A DNA stretch of 64,000 nt from Candidatus Corynebacterium faecigallinarum (GTDB taxonomy: Bacteria > Actinomycetota > Actinomycetes > Mycobacteriales > Mycobacteriaceae): contig DWVP01000024.1 of assembly GCA_019120175.1 (NCBI GenBank), positions 186,001 to 250,000 of the forward strand, read 5' to 3'. The position numbers and the translations under genes are program-made. Each line of letters opens with the position of its first letter. The stretch's first letter is position 1. Of the stretch, positions 35,471 through 44,963 are shown piece after piece. The notes under the pieces are model-generated. The model ran no database searches. It saw only the letters and a list, made by a program, of their open reading frames with translations, and had not been told where the DNA came from.

Positions 35471-36489
35471 GTAACGACACAGAATCCCCCGACTTCCCGG
35501 ACTTCCCGGACTTCGCCGACCTGCCGGAGGACGCCAATGCGCTGTCGACCACCCCGGCACCCGGGTCAGAGTTCGCCGCCCCGGAGGGTTTCCGCAGCGG
35601 ATTCATCAGCTTCGTGGGCCGCCCGAACACCGGCAAGTCCACCCTGACCAACGCCCTGGTCGGTGAGAAGATCGCCATCACCGCCGACCAGCCGGAGACC
35701 ACCCGGCACCCGATCCGTGGAGTCGTGCACCGTCCCGACTCCCAGATCATCGTGGTGGACACCCCGGGGCTGCACCGGCCGCGCACCCTGCTCGGTGAGC
35801 GGCTCAACGAGGTCGTCAAGGACACCTATGCCGACGTCGACGTCATCGGCCTGTGCATCCCGGCGGACGAGAAGATCGGCCCCGGCGACCGCTGGATCCT
35901 GGAGGCGGTGCGCACCGCGGCACCGAAGACCCCGGTGATCGGTATCGTCACCAAGCTGGACAAGGCATCGAAGGACCAGGTCGGCGCACAACTCATGGCG
36001 CTGCACGAGATGCTCGGCGGGGCTGAGTCGAATGCCGAGGTCATCCCGGTGTCCGCGACTGAACAGGTGCAGTTGGACGTCCTGCTGGACGTCATCACCG
36101 CCGCGCTGCCGGAAGGCCCGAAGTTCTACCCGGACGACCACGTCACCGACGACGACCGCGACACCCGCATGTCCGAGCTGATCCGCGAGGCTGCCCTGTC
36201 GGGGCTGCACGACGAACTGCCGCACTCGGTGGCGGTGCAGATTGAGGAGGTGCTGCCGTCCGAGGACCGGGAGGGCGTGCTGGACGTCCACGCGGTGATC
36301 TTCGTCGAGCGCGAAGGCCAGAAGCGGATCCTGCGGGGCAAGGACAACCGTCGTTGGGGACGGATCATCCACAACTCGCGGCAGTCACTCATCGATCTGC
36401 TTGGGCAGAATGTCTTCCTCAACCTGCACATGAAGGTGGCGAAGAACTGGCAGTCCGACCCCAAGCAGCTCGGTAAGTTGGGGTTCTGA
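35467..36489 (+). CDS. era: Era GTPase (340 aa)
   Basis: A GTPase that binds the 16S rRNA 3' end and checks 30S assembly. G1 GRPNTGKS is at residues 51-58, TTRHPIRG (G2), DTPGLHRP (G3), TKLDKASK (G4), VSATEQVQ (G5); the C-terminal KH domain contains EGQKRILRGKDNRRWGRI. Residues 1-40 form an acidic extension with three PDF repeats before the core, beyond the usual 300 residues. The ATG overlaps the upstream stop (ATGA). With ybeY, phoH and rsmE it forms a small-subunit maturation cluster. Confidence 0.94.
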   Translation: MSNDTESPDFPDFPDFADLPEDANALSTTPAPGSEFAAPEGFRSGFISFVGRPNTGKSTLTNALVGEKIAITADQPETTRHPIRGVVHRPDSQIIVVDTPGLHRPRTLLGERLNEVVKDTYADVDVIGLCIPADEKIGPGDRWILEAVRTAAPKTPVIGIVTKLDKASKDQVGAQLMALHEMLGGAESNAEVIPVSATEQVQLDVLLDVITAALPEGPKFYPDDHVTDDDRDTRMSELIREAALSGLHDELPHSVAVQIEEVLPSEDREGVLDVHAVIFVEREGQKRILRGKDNRRWGRIIHNSRQSLIDLLGQNVFLNLHMKVAKNWQSDPKQLGKLGF

Positions 36490-36552
36490 CCGCTGGCGGG
36501 TGCGCCGCGGTGTTAGTCTCGTCGGTGACCCATTGACACCTGGAGGAGACCC

Positions 36553-37080
36553 ATGACCACCCCCGGCGACGGCAGCGGTAACGACGGTAACAGCGGTAAC
36601 GACGGCTACGACCGTAACGGGTGGGGTGGCGCCGGACGTGATGGTGGCTTCCCCTTCTTCGGCAGCTACTCACAGGGTGACGGCAACCAGCCGCCGCTCT
36701 ACGGGGCAGGTGCCGCCCCCGCCCCGCCGGTGACCACCGGAACCCACAGGGACCAGCTGTTCAGCTCCCTGTTCGACTTCGGCTTCACCCGCTACGCCAC
36801 CCCGTCGATCGTGAAGATCGCCTACGCCTTGGGTGTGATCGCGCTGGGGCTGGCGTGGCTCGTCGCCATCATCACCGTGCTCTTCGGTATGGCGGTCGGG
36901 GACGCCGGCGCCGGGGACTTCATCCTCGGACTGGTTGGACTGGTGCTGCTGACGGTCTGGATGGTTTTCCTGTTGATGCTGCTGCGTATGGGCCTGGAGA
37001 ATTTCCTGTCCAATGTCCGTATCGCCCAGGCGACCCAGGCCATGGACTACCGTCAGGCGGTCGAGCAGCAGCGACGTTAG
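36553..37080 (+). CDS. DUF4282 domain membrane protein (175 aa)
   Basis: A Gly/Asn/Asp-rich cytoplasmic start of about 60 residues is followed by FSSLFDFGFTRYATPSIVKIAYALGVI, which marks the DUF4282 family. There are two membrane helices (about 95-125 and 135-160) and a charged end GLENFLSNVRIAQAT. Family function is unknown; members are small actinobacterial and proteobacterial membrane proteins. A perfect GGAGGAG precedes the ATG at 36553. It sits between era and recO, with recO following after 18 bases. Confidence 0.85.
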   Translation: MTTPGDGSGNDGNSGNDGYDRNGWGGAGRDGGFPFFGSYSQGDGNQPPLYGAGAAPAPPVTTGTHRDQLFSSLFDFGFTRYATPSIVKIAYALGVIALGLAWLVAIITVLFGMAVGDAGAGDFILGLVGLVLLTVWMVFLLMLLRMGLENFLSNVRIAQATQAMDYRQAVEQQRR

Positions 37081-37098
37081 CTGGCTAGACTGTCGGGC

Positions 37099-37893
37099 AT
37101 GTCCCGGAGCCCTCGTCCCCACTACCGGGACGAGGGCTTTGTCGTGCGTACCCACAAACTGGGGGAAGCCGACCTGATCCTCGTCCTGCTGACCCGCGAG
37201 CACGGGCTGGTGCGTGCCGTGGCCAAGGGGATCCGACGGGTGGGGTCGCGGTTCGGGGCGAAACTCGACCGCTTCTGCCGGGTCGACGTCCAGATCTACC
37301 CGCCACGCAACGCCACCCTCTCCGGCGGGGGACTGGCCACTGTCACCGACGCCGCAACGGTGGCCACCTACGCCCCACAGATCGTCGCGGACGTCGACCG
37401 GTTCTACGCCGGGGTGGCGATGCTGGAGATCGCCGAGATCACCGTCCAGGGCTCTGTCGAGGAGGCCGGACACGTCGTTGACCTGTTGGACGCCTCGCTC
37501 GCCGATCTCGCAGCCGGCGACACCCTGCCACCGCGGACGACCGCCGACCGGTTCGTCCTGCAGGCCCTGGGGTTGGCAGGGTGGGCGCCGAGCCTGGTGG
37601 ACTGCGCCCAGTGCGGACGACGCGGTCCCCACCGCGCCTTCCACCCGCTGGCCGGGGGAGCGGTGTGCACCACCTGCCGACCCCCGGGCGCGTTCACCCC
37701 GCCGCCGCAGGCTGTGCGCGTGCTGTGGCTGCTCTCCCGCACCGGGGAGGCGCAGCCGGCCGCGATGGAGACCCTCGCGTCGATCGCCGCCTCACCGGAG
37801 GGCTCGCACCTGCTGTCGGTCGCCCATGACCTGTTGGCCGCCCATGTGCGGCACCAGACCGAGTCAGCCTGTAAGGCGTTCGTCGCGCTCTAA
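37099..37893 (+). CDS. recO: RecO, DNA repair protein (264 aa)
   Basis: Helps load RecA by removing SSB in RecFOR recombination repair. The N-terminal OB fold has DEGFVVRTHKLGEADLILVLLTREHGLVRAVAKGIRR. The middle is helical, and the zinc finger is CAQCGRRGPH with CTTC. The C-terminus (residues 200-264) is helical. Length is as usual (about 240-270). It is in the conserved order era-recO-uppS. The start is the ATG at 37099, 10 to 12 residues before the fold. Confidence 0.93.
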   Translation: MSRSPRPHYRDEGFVVRTHKLGEADLILVLLTREHGLVRAVAKGIRRVGSRFGAKLDRFCRVDVQIYPPRNATLSGGGLATVTDAATVATYAPQIVADVDRFYAGVAMLEIAEITVQGSVEEAGHVVDLLDASLADLAAGDTLPPRTTADRFVLQALGLAGWAPSLVDCAQCGRRGPHRAFHPLAGGAVCTTCRPPGAFTPPPQAVRVLWLLSRTGEAQPAAMETLASIAASPEGSHLLSVAHDLLAAHVRHQTESACKAFVAL

Positions 37894-37970
37894 CCACCGC
37901 ACACCCCTGACTGTGTGTTTGGCCGGGTGGGGCCTGTCGGCGGACGCTAAGCTCTGGCACAATATGGACC

Positions 37971-38696
37971 GTGAACAACCCTGAGATCCCTGCCGCGCTG
38001 ATCCCCAAGCACATCGCCCTGGTGATGGACGGTAACGGGCGGTGGGCCCAGGAGCGGGGGCTGCCGCGCACCGACGGCCACAAGCGGGGCGAGGCCGTCC
38101 TGATGGACGCCGTTGACGAGTGCCTTGAGCTTGGCGTCGACTACCTCTCGGCCTATGCCTTCTCCACCGAGAACTGGCGGCGCAGCACCGACGAGGTCCG
38201 CTTCCTCATGGGGTTCAACCGGGACGTCCTGCGGCGTCGGCGGGACGAACTCGACGCCAAGGGGGTGCGGGTGCGCTGGGCGGGACGCCGGCCCAGGCTG
38301 TGGCGCAGCGTGATCTCCGAGCTGGAGAAGGCTGAGCGGCAGACCGCGGACAACACGAAGATGACCCTGGTGATGTGCGTGAACTACGGCGGACGCGCCG
38401 AGATCACCGACGCGGTCCGTGCAATCGCCGAGGATGTCGCCGCCGGGCGGGTGCGTCCCCGTGACGTGAATGAGCAACTCGTCGCAGCCCACATGGATGA
38501 ACCGGAGATGCCGGACGTCGACCTGTTCCTGCGCCCCTCCGGTGAGCAGCGCACCTCGAACTTCCTGCCGTGGCAGTCGGTGTACGCCGAAATGGTCTAC
38601 CAGGACGTCCTGTTCCCGGATTTCACCCGCGCCCACCTGCGTGATGCGGTGTACGAGTACGCCAAACGGGACCGGCGGTTCGGCGGTGTGAAGTGA
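37971..38696 (+). CDS. uppS: UppS, cis-prenyl (undecaprenyl/decaprenyl) diphosphate synthase (241 aa)
   Basis: Makes the long polyprenyl diphosphate that becomes the lipid carrier for peptidoglycan and arabinogalactan. The catalytic start is [17 protein letters not shown] (Asp and NGRW conserved), then [18 protein letters not shown], and the C-terminal [23 protein letters not shown]. In mycobacteria two such enzymes exist, so chain length here is inferred only as long-chain. The GTG at 37971 has no clear ribosome binding site and may be near a leaderless start. It overlaps the VIT1-like gene by 4 bases (GTGA). Confidence 0.93.
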   Translation: MNNPEIPAALIPKHIALVMDGNGRWAQERGLPRTDGHKRGEAVLMDAVDECLELGVDYLSAYAFSTENWRRSTDEVRFLMGFNRDVLRRRRDELDAKGVRVRWAGRRPRLWRSVISELEKAERQTADNTKMTLVMCVNYGGRAEITDAVRAIAEDVAAGRVRPRDVNEQLVAAHMDEPEMPDVDLFLRPSGEQRTSNFLPWQSVYAEMVYQDVLFPDFTRAHLRDAVYEYAKRDRRFGGVK

Positions 38697-39874
38697 GTGA
38701 CGTGAACGATGCGAATGCAGTCGGGATCGGGCCGACGCAGCCGACCAAGCGTCAGCTGAACCGGTGGCGCCGTTACCTCGCCGACGAGCGGGCCGAGGGG
38801 GCGGTGTACCGGGAACTGGCCCGGAAGAAGACCGGTGAGGAACGTGAGATCCTGCTGGCCATCGCCGACGCCGAGTCCAGGCATGAAGAGTACTGGCGTG
38901 CCCGGCTCGGCGATGAGGTCGGCCTGCCGCGCCGGGCCAGCCTGGACACCCGCATCCTGGCCTGGATGTCCCGACGTTTCGGCTCGGTGTTCGTGCTCGG
39001 GCTGATGCAGTCGGCCGAGACCCGTAACCACTACCTGTCGGACAACGACGCCACCGAGCAGATGGCAGCCGACGAGGCGATCCACGCCGAGATCGTCCGC
39101 GGGTTGGCGGCACGGGGTCGGGCCAAGATGTCCGGGGACTTCCGGGCGGCGATCTTCGGGGCGAATGACGGCCTGGTCTCGAACCTGGCCCTGCTGTTGG
39201 GCATGTACGGTGCCGGGGCCGGCCAGGCCACGATGCTCACCGCCGGTATCGCCGGCCTGTTGTCCGGCGCCCTGTCCATGGCCGCCGGCGAGTACGTGTC
39301 GGTGACCAGCCAGAAAGAACTGCTCGCGGCATCCACCCCGGATCCGGACACCCGCACGGCGGTGCCGAAGCTGGATGTCGAGCGCAATGAGCTGGAGCTG
39401 GTCTACCGCGCACGTGGGCTGGACCCGGAGGCGGCGAAGGAGAAGGCCGCGGCGGTGTTCGCCGAGATCGCCGAGCTGGAGGGGCTCCAGGAGCTGCGCG
39501 ACGGTGCGGAGCTGGAAGAAGAGCTGGACACCGAGCTGAACACTGACGTCACCGGTGGCGACATCCACACCGGGGCGGTGGTCGAGGCCGAGGAGGAGAC
39601 CGGGTCCGGCATGTCCGCCGCGATCTCCAGCTTCCTGTGCTTCGGCGCTGGCGCGCTGGTCCCGGTCCTGCCGTTGTTTTTCGGAATGACCGGCCTGTCC
39701 GCCATCGTCGTCGCTGTCGTGCTGGTCGGCGTGGTGCTGATGATCACCGGTGGACTGGTCGGGATGCTCTCCGGTGTGTCCCCGTGGCTGCGCGCCCTGC
39801 GTCAGTTGGCCATCGGTGTCGGTGCGGCCGCGGCGACCTTCGCCTTGGGCAGCATGTTCGACGCGGTGGGGTAG
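38693..39874 (+). CDS. VIT1/CCC1-family Fe/Mn transporter with N-terminal ferritin-like domain (393 aa)
   Basis: Two parts. Residues 1-145 form a ferritin-like four-helix region with [20 protein letters not shown] and [12 protein letters not shown], carrying carboxylate/His metal ligands. Residues 146-393 are VIT1-like: [42 protein letters not shown], then three C-terminal helices ([19 protein letters not shown]). Likely exports or stores iron or manganese in the cell membrane. The GTG start overlaps the uppS stop (GTGA). The 'rubrerythrin-VIT' fusion is a known arrangement. zur lies convergent at 39900. Confidence 0.9.
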   Translation: MSDVNDANAVGIGPTQPTKRQLNRWRRYLADERAEGAVYRELARKKTGEEREILLAIADAESRHEEYWRARLGDEVGLPRRASLDTRILAWMSRRFGSVFVLGLMQSAETRNHYLSDNDATEQMAADEAIHAEIVRGLAARGRAKMSGDFRAAIFGANDGLVSNLALLLGMYGAGAGQATMLTAGIAGLLSGALSMAAGEYVSVTSQKELLAASTPDPDTRTAVPKLDVERNELELVYRARGLDPEAAKEKAAAVFAEIAELEGLQELRDGAELEEELDTELNTDVTGGDIHTGAVVEAEEETGSGMSAAISSFLCFGAGALVPVLPLFFGMTGLSAIVVAVVLVGVVLMITGGLVGMLSGVSPWLRALRQLAIGVGAAAATFALGSMFDAVG

Positions 39875-39899
39875 CAGCCCTACCTGCGTGTCACTGCGC

Positions 39900-40313
39900 T
39901 CAGGACCGCTGCGCGCGGGCGCATTCGGCACACAGCCCGAAGACGTCGGCGGTGTGCCCGGTCAGCACGAACCCGTGGGTCTCAGCCACCTGGGCGGCCC
40001 ACCCCTCGACCGGCCCGCCGTCGACCTCGACGGCCTTCCGGCAGGACGTGCAGACCAGGTGATGGTGGTGGTGCACAGAACTGCAGCTGCGGTAGAGCAT
40101 CTCACCGCTGTCGTCCTGCAGGGTGTCGACCAGATTTTGCGTGTTGAGCTGCTGGAGCGTGCGGTACACCGTGGTGAGTCCCACCTTGTGTCCGTGCTGG
40201 GTCACGGTGGCGTGGATGTCCTGCGCACTGGCGAAAGTGGTGAGGGAATCGAGCGTCTCGACGACCGCCGCGCGCTGGCGGGTGTTGCGCTGTCCGATCT
40301 GTGGTGTATTCAT
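39900..40313 (-). CDS. zur: Zur, Fur-family zinc uptake regulator (137 aa)
   Basis: Zinc-sensing repressor of the Fur superfamily. The HTH domain has RNTRQRAAVVETLDSLTTFASAQDIHA and VGLTTVYRTLQQLNTQNLVDTL. The HHHHHLVCTSC stretch carries sensor His/Cys, and the structural zinc site pairs CTSC with CAEC near the end. Short length and location between uppS and glyS match corynebacterial Zur rather than iron-type Fur. In some relatives an ArsR-type gene lies between zur and glyS; here that place holds the 6C RNA and no protein gene. I see no obvious Zur box here. Confidence 0.88.
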   Translation of the reverse strand: MNTPQIGQRNTRQRAAVVETLDSLTTFASAQDIHATVTQHGHKVGLTTVYRTLQQLNTQNLVDTLQDDSGEMLYRSCSSVHHHHHLVCTSCRKAVEVDGGPVEGWAAQVAETHGFVLTGHTADVFGLCAECARAQRS

Positions 40314-40398
40314 CGTGACCCAACCCTAACCCGAGATCGCTTCTGATGGGGTGTATCGTGTCGAAAACAGGGGTGGTCACCAGGCACGATGGTGTGAT

Positions 40399-40428
40399 TT
40401 GACAGACATGCCACAACAGCCGTAAATT
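40399..40428 (+). promoter_or_regulatory. Promoter of the 6C small RNA
   Basis: A consensus TTGACA (40399-40404) and TAAATT (40423-40428) are separated by 18 bases. The predicted start near 40435 lies about 9 bases before the first 6C hairpin. This is one of the best matches to a housekeeping promoter in the window. Confidence 0.75.
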
Positions 40429-40435
40429 AGTGCCA

Positions 40436-40562
40436 GTTCCCCAGGGATCGCTTGTCCCCCCCCTAAGTCGATCCCATCAAACGGGGAACCAGGCCCCATC
40501 CTCTTTGAGGACAGCGCGGCCGGGACCCGCGATAACCCCCCCCCTTCGCGGGTCCTTTTTTA
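40436..40562 (+). ncRNA. 6C RNA (actinobacterial small RNA)
   Basis: Two hairpins, each with a loop dominated by a C-run. The first is 40444-40475 (stem GGGATCG with CGATCCC and further pairing, loop with 8 C). The second is 40523-40555 (stem GGACCCGCG with CGCGGGTCC, loop with 9 C), followed by TTTTTTATA, so it also acts as terminator. This architecture defines the 6C RNA family of actinobacteria. The linker (40476-40522) contains GGGGAACCAGGCCCC. A strong promoter precedes it. In mycobacteria a 6C RNA is abundant and thought to base-pair through its C-rich loops; its role here is unproven. Confidence 0.85.
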
Positions 40563-40700
40563 TACCCTGATGACGGTGGGAGGGCCGGGGGTGGCTTCGA
40601 CCCGGTGCAACGGTAGGATAGTCGTGATCACCTGACCACCCTGTCAGGCCACGTTCCCTAATGTTCGTCAACGTTCGTCAATGAGGAGTACCCCGAGCTC

Positions 40701-42083
40701 ATGGCTGCCAGCAATATCGAGACCGTCGTCAATCTCTGCAAGCGCAGGGGACTGGTGTTCCCCGCCGGAGAGATCTACGGCGGTACCCGTTCCGCCTGGG
40801 ACTACGGCCCTCTGGGCGTGGAGCTCAAGGAGAACATCAAGCGTCAGTGGTGGCGCCACATGGTGACCTCACGTCAGGACGTCGTCGGTGTGGACACCTC
40901 CATCATCCAGCCCACCGATGTGTGGAAGGCCTCCGGCCACGTCGAGGTGTTCACCGACCCGCTGGTGGAGTCGCTGTACACCCACAAGCGCTACCGCGCC
41001 GACCACCTGCTGGAGGCTTACGAGGAGAAGCACGGCCACCCGCCGGCCAACGGCCTGGACGACATCAACGACCCGGTCACCGGCCAGCCCGGCAAGTGGA
41101 CCGAGCCGCGGGAGTTCTCCGGCCTGCTGAAGACCTACCTCGGCCCGGTGGACGACAAGGAGGGCCTGCACTACCTGCGTCCGGAGACCGCCCAGGGAAT
41201 CTTCATCAACTTCAAGAACGTCATGGGTGCCGCCCGCCAGAAGCCGCCGTTCGGCATCGCCAACACCGGAAAGTCCTTCCGTAACGAGATCACCCCGGGC
41301 AACTTCATCTTCCGTACCCGCGAGTTCGAGCAGATGGAGATGGAGTTCTTCGTCAAGCCCGGCGAGGACGAGGAATGGCACCAGACCTGGATCGACGACC
41401 GCTTCAACTGGTACGTCAACCTGGGTATCGACCCGGAGAACCTGCGACTCTACGAGCACCCGAAGGAGAAGCTGTCTCACTACTCCAAGCGCACCGTCGA
41501 CGTGGAGTACGCCTTCAACTTCGCCGGTACCAAGTGGGGTGAGCTCGAGGGTGTGGCCAACCGCACCGACTACGACCTGAAGACCCACGCCGAGCACTCC
41601 GGTGAGGACCTCAGCTTCTTCGACCAGGAGTCCGGCGAGCGCTGGATCCCGTACTGCATCGAGCCTGCCGCCGGCCTGGGGCGCGCCATGATGGCCTTCC
41701 TGGTCGATGCCTACCACGAGGACGAGGCCCCGAACACCAAGGGCGGCGTGGACAAGCGCACCGTGCTGAAGCTGGACCGTCGTCTGGCCCCTGTCAAGGT
41801 CGCCGTCCTGCCGCTGTCCAAGAAGGAGACGCTGACCCCGACCGCCCAGAAGGTCGCCGAGGAGCTGCGTGGCCTGTGGAACATCGACTACGACACCTCC
41901 GGTGCCATCGGCCGTCGCTACCGTCGTCAGGACGAGATCGGTACCCCGTTCTGTGTCACCGTCGACTTCGACACCCTCGAGGACAACGCCGTGACCGTCC
42001 GTGAGCGCGACACCATGAGCCAGGAGCGCGTCAGCCTCGACAAGCTGACCGGCTACCTCGCCGAGCGCCTCGCCGGCTGCTAG
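40701..42083 (+). CDS. glyS: Glycyl-tRNA synthetase, class II homodimeric type (460 aa)
   Basis: Charges tRNA-Gly. Class II motifs are clear: motif 1 region [20 protein letters not shown], motif 2 [25 protein letters not shown], motif 3 [17 protein letters not shown], and the anticodon-binding domain [25 protein letters not shown] is part of the active site. It is the single-chain archaeal/eukaryote-like form used by actinobacteria, not the alpha2beta2 type. The ATG at 40701 follows GAGGAG. No T-box leader is visible in the upstream 140 bases. Confidence 0.95.
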   Translation: MAASNIETVVNLCKRRGLVFPAGEIYGGTRSAWDYGPLGVELKENIKRQWWRHMVTSRQDVVGVDTSIIQPTDVWKASGHVEVFTDPLVESLYTHKRYRADHLLEAYEEKHGHPPANGLDDINDPVTGQPGKWTEPREFSGLLKTYLGPVDDKEGLHYLRPETAQGIFINFKNVMGAARQKPPFGIANTGKSFRNEITPGNFIFRTREFEQMEMEFFVKPGEDEEWHQTWIDDRFNWYVNLGIDPENLRLYEHPKEKLSHYSKRTVDVEYAFNFAGTKWGELEGVANRTDYDLKTHAEHSGEDLSFFDQESGERWIPYCIEPAAGLGRAMMAFLVDAYHEDEAPNTKGGVDKRTVLKLDRRLAPVKVAVLPLSKKETLTPTAQKVAEELRGLWNIDYDTSGAIGRRYRRQDEIGTPFCVTVDFDTLEDNAVTVRERDTMSQERVSLDKLTGYLAERLAGC

Positions 42084-42100
42084 AAGGGAAACCCGCAGGA

Positions 42101-42703
42101 ATGCCGAACCCGTCGATCCGTTGGTCCGTGCCGTCCGACGGCCACACCTTCCCGATCTACGCAGGGCCGCCCAAGGACATGGACCGGGTGGCGGAGTACG
42201 CCGAGGAGCGTGGCGTCGCGACGATCCGCTTCGGTGGGGACACCTGGCAGCTGGAGAAGGACAAGGGTCCGTTGATGCGGGCGACGACGGGGGAGGCCAC
42301 CGGTTCCCAGGTGTTCACCGCCATCGGTGACGCCAACACCTTCGGCGCCTCCCAGGTGGTGACCTGCACCGCCGACCGCCACCGGGTGGTCGTGCGGGCG
42401 GAGAACCGCAAGGAGTTCGTGCTGTTCAATGCCTCCGATCTGGAGGAGGGTGAGCAGTTGGACCTGCGTAAGGCGGAGAAGATCGGCCAGTTCACCTCGG
42501 AGAACGGCGGGTTGAAGAACCTTCACCTGCAGTTCGAGGGGTCCGGCCAGACGCTGCCGTTGGACGTCCAGGTGTTCCTGTCCTGGGTGGCGCGTCACGC
42601 CATGGAGTCGCGGATGCTGTCGAACACCTGGCGAATCTCGATCTTCCTGCTGATCCTGGTGCCGTTCATCCTGCTGTACCTGTTCAACTTCATCGACTTC
42701 TGA
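42101..42703 (+). CDS. Tail-anchored membrane protein of unknown function (200 aa)
   Basis: A soluble domain of about 170 residues is followed by one C-terminal helix ISIFLLILVPFILLYLFNFIDF, so the protein is probably tail-anchored with its bulk in the cytoplasm. Notable segments are VATIRFGGDTWQLEKDKGPLM and TADRHRVVVRAENRKEFVLFNASD. I recognise no family. It begins 17 bases after glyS with GCAGGA before the ATG. A strong terminator follows. No gene link to translation is evident. Confidence 0.75.
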   Translation: MPNPSIRWSVPSDGHTFPIYAGPPKDMDRVAEYAEERGVATIRFGGDTWQLEKDKGPLMRATTGEATGSQVFTAIGDANTFGASQVVTCTADRHRVVVRAENRKEFVLFNASDLEEGEQLDLRKAEKIGQFTSENGGLKNLHLQFEGSGQTLPLDVQVFLSWVARHAMESRMLSNTWRISIFLLILVPFILLYLFNFIDF

Positions 42704-42742
42704 GGCTTCTGGGTCTTCGGGGTCTTCAGCTTCTGAGCGAAT

Positions 42743-42786
42743 AAGCCCGGTGGGAGTGAGTGTCAGTACTCACTCCCACCGGGCTT
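42743..42786. terminator. Bidirectional terminator after the glyS operon
   Basis: A perfect 19-base-pair stem (42743-42761 with 42768-42786) closes on a 6-base loop, flanked by GTTGTC on the right. It separates the tail-anchored protein gene from the convergent TPM gene. A short CTTC/GGTCTTC repeat (about 42705-42735) lies between the gene and this stem. Confidence 0.85.
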
Positions 42787-42837
42787 GTTGTCTGTCCTCA
42801 TAGTTCCTCAAGGCGCTGATGGGCGGGGGAGGGGAGG

Positions 42838-44913
42838 CTAGAAGCTGCCGAAGTCTCCGCCGCCACCGCCGCCGAAGCCACCGCCCCCGCCGAAGCCACC
42901 GCCTCCGCTGAACCCACCACCGAATCCGCCGTTGCCGCTGAGCAGCGAGCCGAGGAGCATACCGGCCACCAGGTTGCCGCCGCCACCGCCGCCACGGCCA
43001 TGGTAGTTGTTGCGACGGTTGTAGTCATCGACATCACGACGCACCAGGTCACCGGCCTGTTTCGCCAGGGCATTGGCCTGCTGGGCAGCATTGTAGGCGT
43101 CGCGCGGACGCTGGTCGCGCAACTGAAGAGTCTCGTCGATCAACTGGCCGGCGGACTGGGCGGCCGACCGTGCCTCCACCCCGATCATCCGACCACGGTT
43201 GTGGATGCTGTCCTCTACCGAGCGCAGCCGGTGGGTCGCGTCCGAGATCGTCCGGTCCACCATGCCGAGGGTGCGCTGGTAGTTGTTCTCCGCGCCGCGG
43301 GCCTCGTCGAGCTGGATGTCGAGCTCGCCGTCGGCCTCCAACAGCTCGGAGTAGGCCCCCAGCGGGTCGGTATCTCCGATCTCTCGGGCCTTGGCCAGAG
43401 CGGTCGTGGCCATCTCCACCGCCTCAGCCAGGTTCTCCTTGTTGACCGGAGCATTGCTGGAAGCGAGCTGGTTGGCTTCGACGATCTCCTCGTCGACCTC
43501 GTCGATCAGGGAGGCGAGGTTCGTGCGGGCTTCCTGCAGTTGGGACTCGGCGTGCTCGACTGCGGCGAGCTGCCGGTCAGCCTGCTGGATCGCCAGATGT
43601 GCGGCACCGGCCTCGTCGACCAGGGCACCCTGCTGCCCTGCGGGCAGGTGCAGTAGTTCGCGGGCCCGGCTGATCGCCTCCTCGGCAGCGTCGATTTCCG
43701 CCTCGGCGATGTCCGGGTTGTCGTTGACCGAGTCCAGCAGAACCGGATCCACCTTCGTGGCCAGGTCCTCCAGGATCGCCCGGGATTTCGGGATCCGCGA
43801 GCGTAGCTCCACGGTCTGCTGGAAGAACTTGTCGATGATCTCGGGTGCGTTGATCAGCTTCTCCCGCAGGGTGGAGAACCTCTCGGCCTGGTCGCTGAGG
43901 TGCTTCTCGGCGGTGCCGCAGGACGACACGATCTCGATCAGCAGGCTGCGTTCTTCCGACTCGCCTCCGACCAACCTGTTCTGCACCCGCTGGTGGGCGT
44001 TGTAGGCGTTGTTGAGGGTCTTCTTCGCGGACTCGACAGCGGAACGCAGCTCGCGGGTGCGTTCGACACCGAACTCCGCCTCGGCGGTCTCCAGTTCGTT
44101 GCTGCCCTTGCGGATGGACTCGTCGGCCTTCTGCAGTTCCTCGGCGGCCAAGGTGCGCAGCACCTGGGTGGACTGCTGGGACAGGTCGGTGGTGTCCCCG
44201 GCCTCGATGGTGCGGGCGGCTTCCAGCTCCTCGGCCTCGTTCTCCCTGCGCTTCTTGCGGGAGTACCAGACCGCACCACCGATACCGCCACCCACGGCGA
44301 TGACCGCTGCACCGCCCCAAGCGTAGGTGGAGGCCGGGGTGACGTCGGCGATGACGTCGGCGATGGCCTGGCCGCCGCCTGCCCAATTTCCGCCGCTGAG
44401 GTTGTTGATACCTGCGTCGTAAGCGTCCTCGCCAATGGAAGTGGATACACCGCTTCCGTAAGAGGTGGCCAACTGGCCGCTCGTCTCGGACTGAACGTCG
44501 ATGACGGCCACCAGGACGTTGTTCCCACCTTCCTGCTCCCGCAGTGTTTCTGCGAGAGCGTCGACATTGTCGCTGTAGTTGTCCGTGTAGACGATGTAAC
44601 CCTTCACCCCGGTCTCCGAGACCCCGTCCGCCAAGGTGCTGGCGATGGAGGACTCCTCCGAGTCAGAAAGCACACCCGCCTGGTCCACGACCTGGGAGTC
44701 CAGGGTGATGTCAGTGCCGGTGTCCGTTGCGGTGCCCTGGGCCTGGATCGAGACGTCCTGCTCTGTGGCGGCGAAGGCCCCAGCGCCGGTCAAACCGACA
44801 CCCACCCCGGCCACACCTGCGACGGCCACGGAGGCGGCGAAGCGGCGTACTCGGGCCCCAGCGGAGGGGGTTCGGGAAGTGGTCGGATTCCAGAGAATAT
44901 TGGCGGCGCACAT
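42838..44913 (-). CDS. TPM-domain membrane protein with Gly-rich tail (691 aa)
   Basis: Predicted exported/membrane protein. A signal peptide occupies residues 1-48 (basic RVRRF then AVAGVAGVGVGLTGAGAFAA). A TPM_phosphatase domain follows, starting VVDQAGVLSDSEESSIAS and continuing VLVAVIDVQSETSGQLATSYG. One helix, TYAWGGAAVIAVGGGIGGAVWY (about 200-222), leads to a long coiled coil and a terminal Gly/Phe-rich tail GGGFGGGGGFGGGGGG. The family's role is unclear (membrane protein quality control or photosystem assembly elsewhere). Length and Gly-rich tail match the corynebacterial form. The ATG at 44913 is taken as start. Confidence 0.85.
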   Translation of the reverse strand: MCAANILWNPTTSRTPSAGARVRRFAASVAVAGVAGVGVGLTGAGAFAATEQDVSIQAQGTATDTGTDITLDSQVVDQAGVLSDSEESSIASTLADGVSETGVKGYIVYTDNYSDNVDALAETLREQEGGNNVLVAVIDVQSETSGQLATSYGSGVSTSIGEDAYDAGINNLSGGNWAGGGQAIADVIADVTPASTYAWGGAAVIAVGGGIGGAVWYSRKKRRENEAEELEAARTIEAGDTTDLSQQSTQVLRTLAAEELQKADESIRKGSNELETAEAEFGVERTRELRSAVESAKKTLNNAYNAHQRVQNRLVGGESEERSLLIEIVSSCGTAEKHLSDQAERFSTLREKLINAPEIIDKFFQQTVELRSRIPKSRAILEDLATKVDPVLLDSVNDNPDIAEAEIDAAEEAISRARELLHLPAGQQGALVDEAGAAHLAIQQADRQLAAVEHAESQLQEARTNLASLIDEVDEEIVEANQLASSNAPVNKENLAEAVEMATTALAKAREIGDTDPLGAYSELLEADGELDIQLDEARGAENNYQRTLGMVDRTISDATHRLRSVEDSIHNRGRMIGVEARSAAQSAGQLIDETLQLRDQRPRDAYNAAQQANALAKQAGDLVRRDVDDYNRRNNYHGRGGGGGGNLVAGMLLGSLLSGNGGFGGGFSGGGGFGGGGGFGGGGGGDFGSF

Positions 44914-44963
44914 GCACTCAACAATAACGGAAATCCGTGGTTGAGGTGCGTAGAGTTAGGCGC

